Source: Pseudomonadota bacterium (lineage in GTDB: Bacteria; Pseudomonadota; Alphaproteobacteria; Rhizobiales; Xanthobacteraceae). From it: a DNA stretch of 13,040 nt. Where the stretch lies: positions 1 through 13,040 of the forward strand of contig JAEWFG010000395.1 of NCBI GenBank assembly GCA_023388935.1. The letters are read 5' to 3'. The translations under genes and the position numbers were made by a program. The notes under the pieces are model-generated. The model saw only the letters and a program-made list of their open reading frames with translations, was not told the DNA's origin and ran no database searches. Shown piece after piece: positions 12,136-13,040 of the stretch (position 1 is its first letter; every line of letters begins with the position of its first letter).

Positions 12136-13040
12136 TCAGGACCGGACTTGACGGTCCAGTATCTCTCGGATTCGCAACGCAAGTTTGGCTTGCGTAACGG
12201 GTTTCTCCAGCAGATCGACGCCTTCGTCCAGCCGTCCCTGGTGAACGACGGCATTGCGCGAGTATCCGGTCATGTACAGGATCTTGAGCGTCGGTCGAAT
12301 TTGTTGCGCACGCCGCCCCAGCTCGCGTCCGTTGATGCCGGGCATCACCACGTCGGTCAACAGCAGGTCCACCTGCTGCTCCTCCTGCAAGAGGATCGTC
12401 AGCGCGGCCTGTGCACTGCCTGCGGAGAATACGCGATAATTGAGATCTCGAAGGACGTCGGACACGTACGTACGCAGTTCGCCATCATCTTCCACGACGA
12501 GAATGGTTTCAACTTGATCGCCTTCTGCCATGAGTTCGTCGCTCTCGTCGCTCGCAGACAGCGCGCTCCCACGGTAGCGCGGGAAGTACATCCTGATACT
12601 GGTGCCTTGGCCTACTTCGCTGTAGATTTTCACGTGTCCGCCGGACTGCTTAACGAAGCCATAAACCTGGCTGAGGCCAAGGCCGGTACCTTGTCCGGGC
12701 TCTTTCGTCGTGAAAAAGGGTTCGAAGGCATGGTCAAGAATGTCGGCGCTCATGCCCATGCCGGTATCGGAAACACAAAGCACGACATACTGCCCCGGGA
12801 CCAGTTCAGGATTGGCACGGAAGTAGTCTTCGTCGGCCGCGACGTTGACAGCCTCCACCGTCAGCTTGCCGCCGTCTGGCATCGCGTCGCGGGCGTTGAT
12901 TGCCAGATTGACGACGGCAGATTCGAGATGGTTCGGGTCGGCTTCGATCTGCCAAAGGCCGGCACTTCCGATGGTTTGGATTTCGATGCGTTCACCGATC
13001 GTGCGCTGCAAGAACTCCTGCAAGCCATTCAGGAAATTAT
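12136..13040 (-). CDS. Hybrid sensor histidine kinase/response regulator, C-terminal part (runs off window)
   Basis: The minus frame is open at the right edge and ends at TGA 12138-12136, so about 300 C-terminal residues are seen. The HATPase_c domain shows the N box (NLAINARDAMPDGGKL), the G1 box (VSDTGMGM), the F box (FEPFFTTKEPGQG) and the G2 box (GTGLGLSQVYGF). After a short acidic linker a receiver domain starts ETILVVEDDGELRTYV, with the phospho-acceptor Asp in LLLTDVVMPGINGREL, the conserved Thr in YMTGYSR and Lys in EKPV. The His-phosphorylation domain and any sensor lie beyond the window. The apparent TTG at 13023 is not a true start because homology continues upstream. The signal and target are unknown. 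Confidence 0.9.
   Translation of the reverse strand, partial: NFLNGLQEFLQRTIGERIEIQTIGSAGLWQIEADPNHLESAVVNLAINARDAMPDGGKLTVEAVNVAADEDYFRANPELVPGQYVVLCVSDTGMGMSADILDHAFEPFFTTKEPGQGTGLGLSQVYGFVKQSGGHVKIYSEVGQGTSIRMYFPRYRGSALSASDESDELMAEGDQVETILVVEDDGELRTYVSDVLRDLNYRVFSAGSAQAALTILLQEEQQVDLLLTDVVMPGINGRELGRRAQQIRPTLKILYMTGYSRNAVVHQGRLDEGVDLLEKPVTQAKLALRIREILDRQVRS

Noticed and set aside
1..13040. tRNA genes, integrase attachment sites, CRISPR repeats or insertion sequences
   Set aside because: I scanned for T-loop-like GGTTCGA stretches, short regularly spaced repeats and transposase motifs and found nothing that held up. The dispersed repeat has only two distant copies.

Overview
The window looks like part of an alphaproteobacterial chromosome, most likely from the Bradyrhizobium/Rhodopseudomonas/Afipia group. 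The evidence is high GC content, several tiny helical proteins of a kind common in Rhizobiales (at 1710, 6827, 7330 and 11477), a Ku relic and a CopG/PHB-depolymerase-type esterase pair. It reads as an accessory, eroding stretch: a few intact genes or operons lie among truncated relics, frameshifted genes and microproteins. No tRNA, rRNA, CRISPR array or recognisable transposase was seen.

Layout. (1) 1-1844: the 3' end of a Gly/Ala/Ser-rich gene, a spacer with a strong hairpin and the first copy of a ~90 bp dispersed repeat, then small + strand ORFs (a 74-aa protein, a doubtful 40-aa piece, a 35-aa one-helix membrane microprotein and a 44-aa helical protein). (2) 2173-3155: a 29-aa membrane microprotein, a possible relic of a DNA methyltransferase-like N-terminus, a relic of an SF2 helicase C-terminal domain, and on the opposite strand the relic of a SAM-domain adenylate/guanylate cyclase. 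The helicase and cyclase relics run into each other at about 2870-2880. (3) 3217-5865, minus strand: a two-gene molybdenum hydroxylase operon (isoquinoline 1-oxidoreductase/aldehyde dehydrogenase type). The large subunit is intact and Tat-exported; the small 2Fe-2S subunit carries a one-base frameshift. (4) 5866-7533: a second 29-aa microprotein that is a diverged paralogue of the one at 2173, a 24-aa one-helix microprotein on the minus strand, and small Rhizobiales-type proteins, one frameshifted. (5) 7534-9242: decayed minus-strand genes, including a secreted or membrane-anchored Pro-rich/coiled-coil protein, and an unusual pair of overlapping inverted repeats. (6) 9337-11381: the second copy of the dispersed repeat, then a CopG-type repressor with a symmetric four-half-site operator, co-transcribed with an alpha/beta-hydrolase esterase. 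(7) 11477-13040, minus strand: a 65-aa basic protein, the frameshifted C-terminal relic of Ku, and the C-terminal part of a hybrid histidine kinase that runs off the window.

The functional units are the oxidoreductase operon (electron-transfer plus catalytic subunit), the autoregulated CopG-esterase operon and the partial signalling kinase. The most novel signals are the paralogous 29-aa microproteins, whose codons differ while residues are kept, and the four-half-site operator. Single-base frameshifts are frequent in this window. They may reflect real decay or uncorrected indel errors in the assembly, so each broken call should be read with that in mind.
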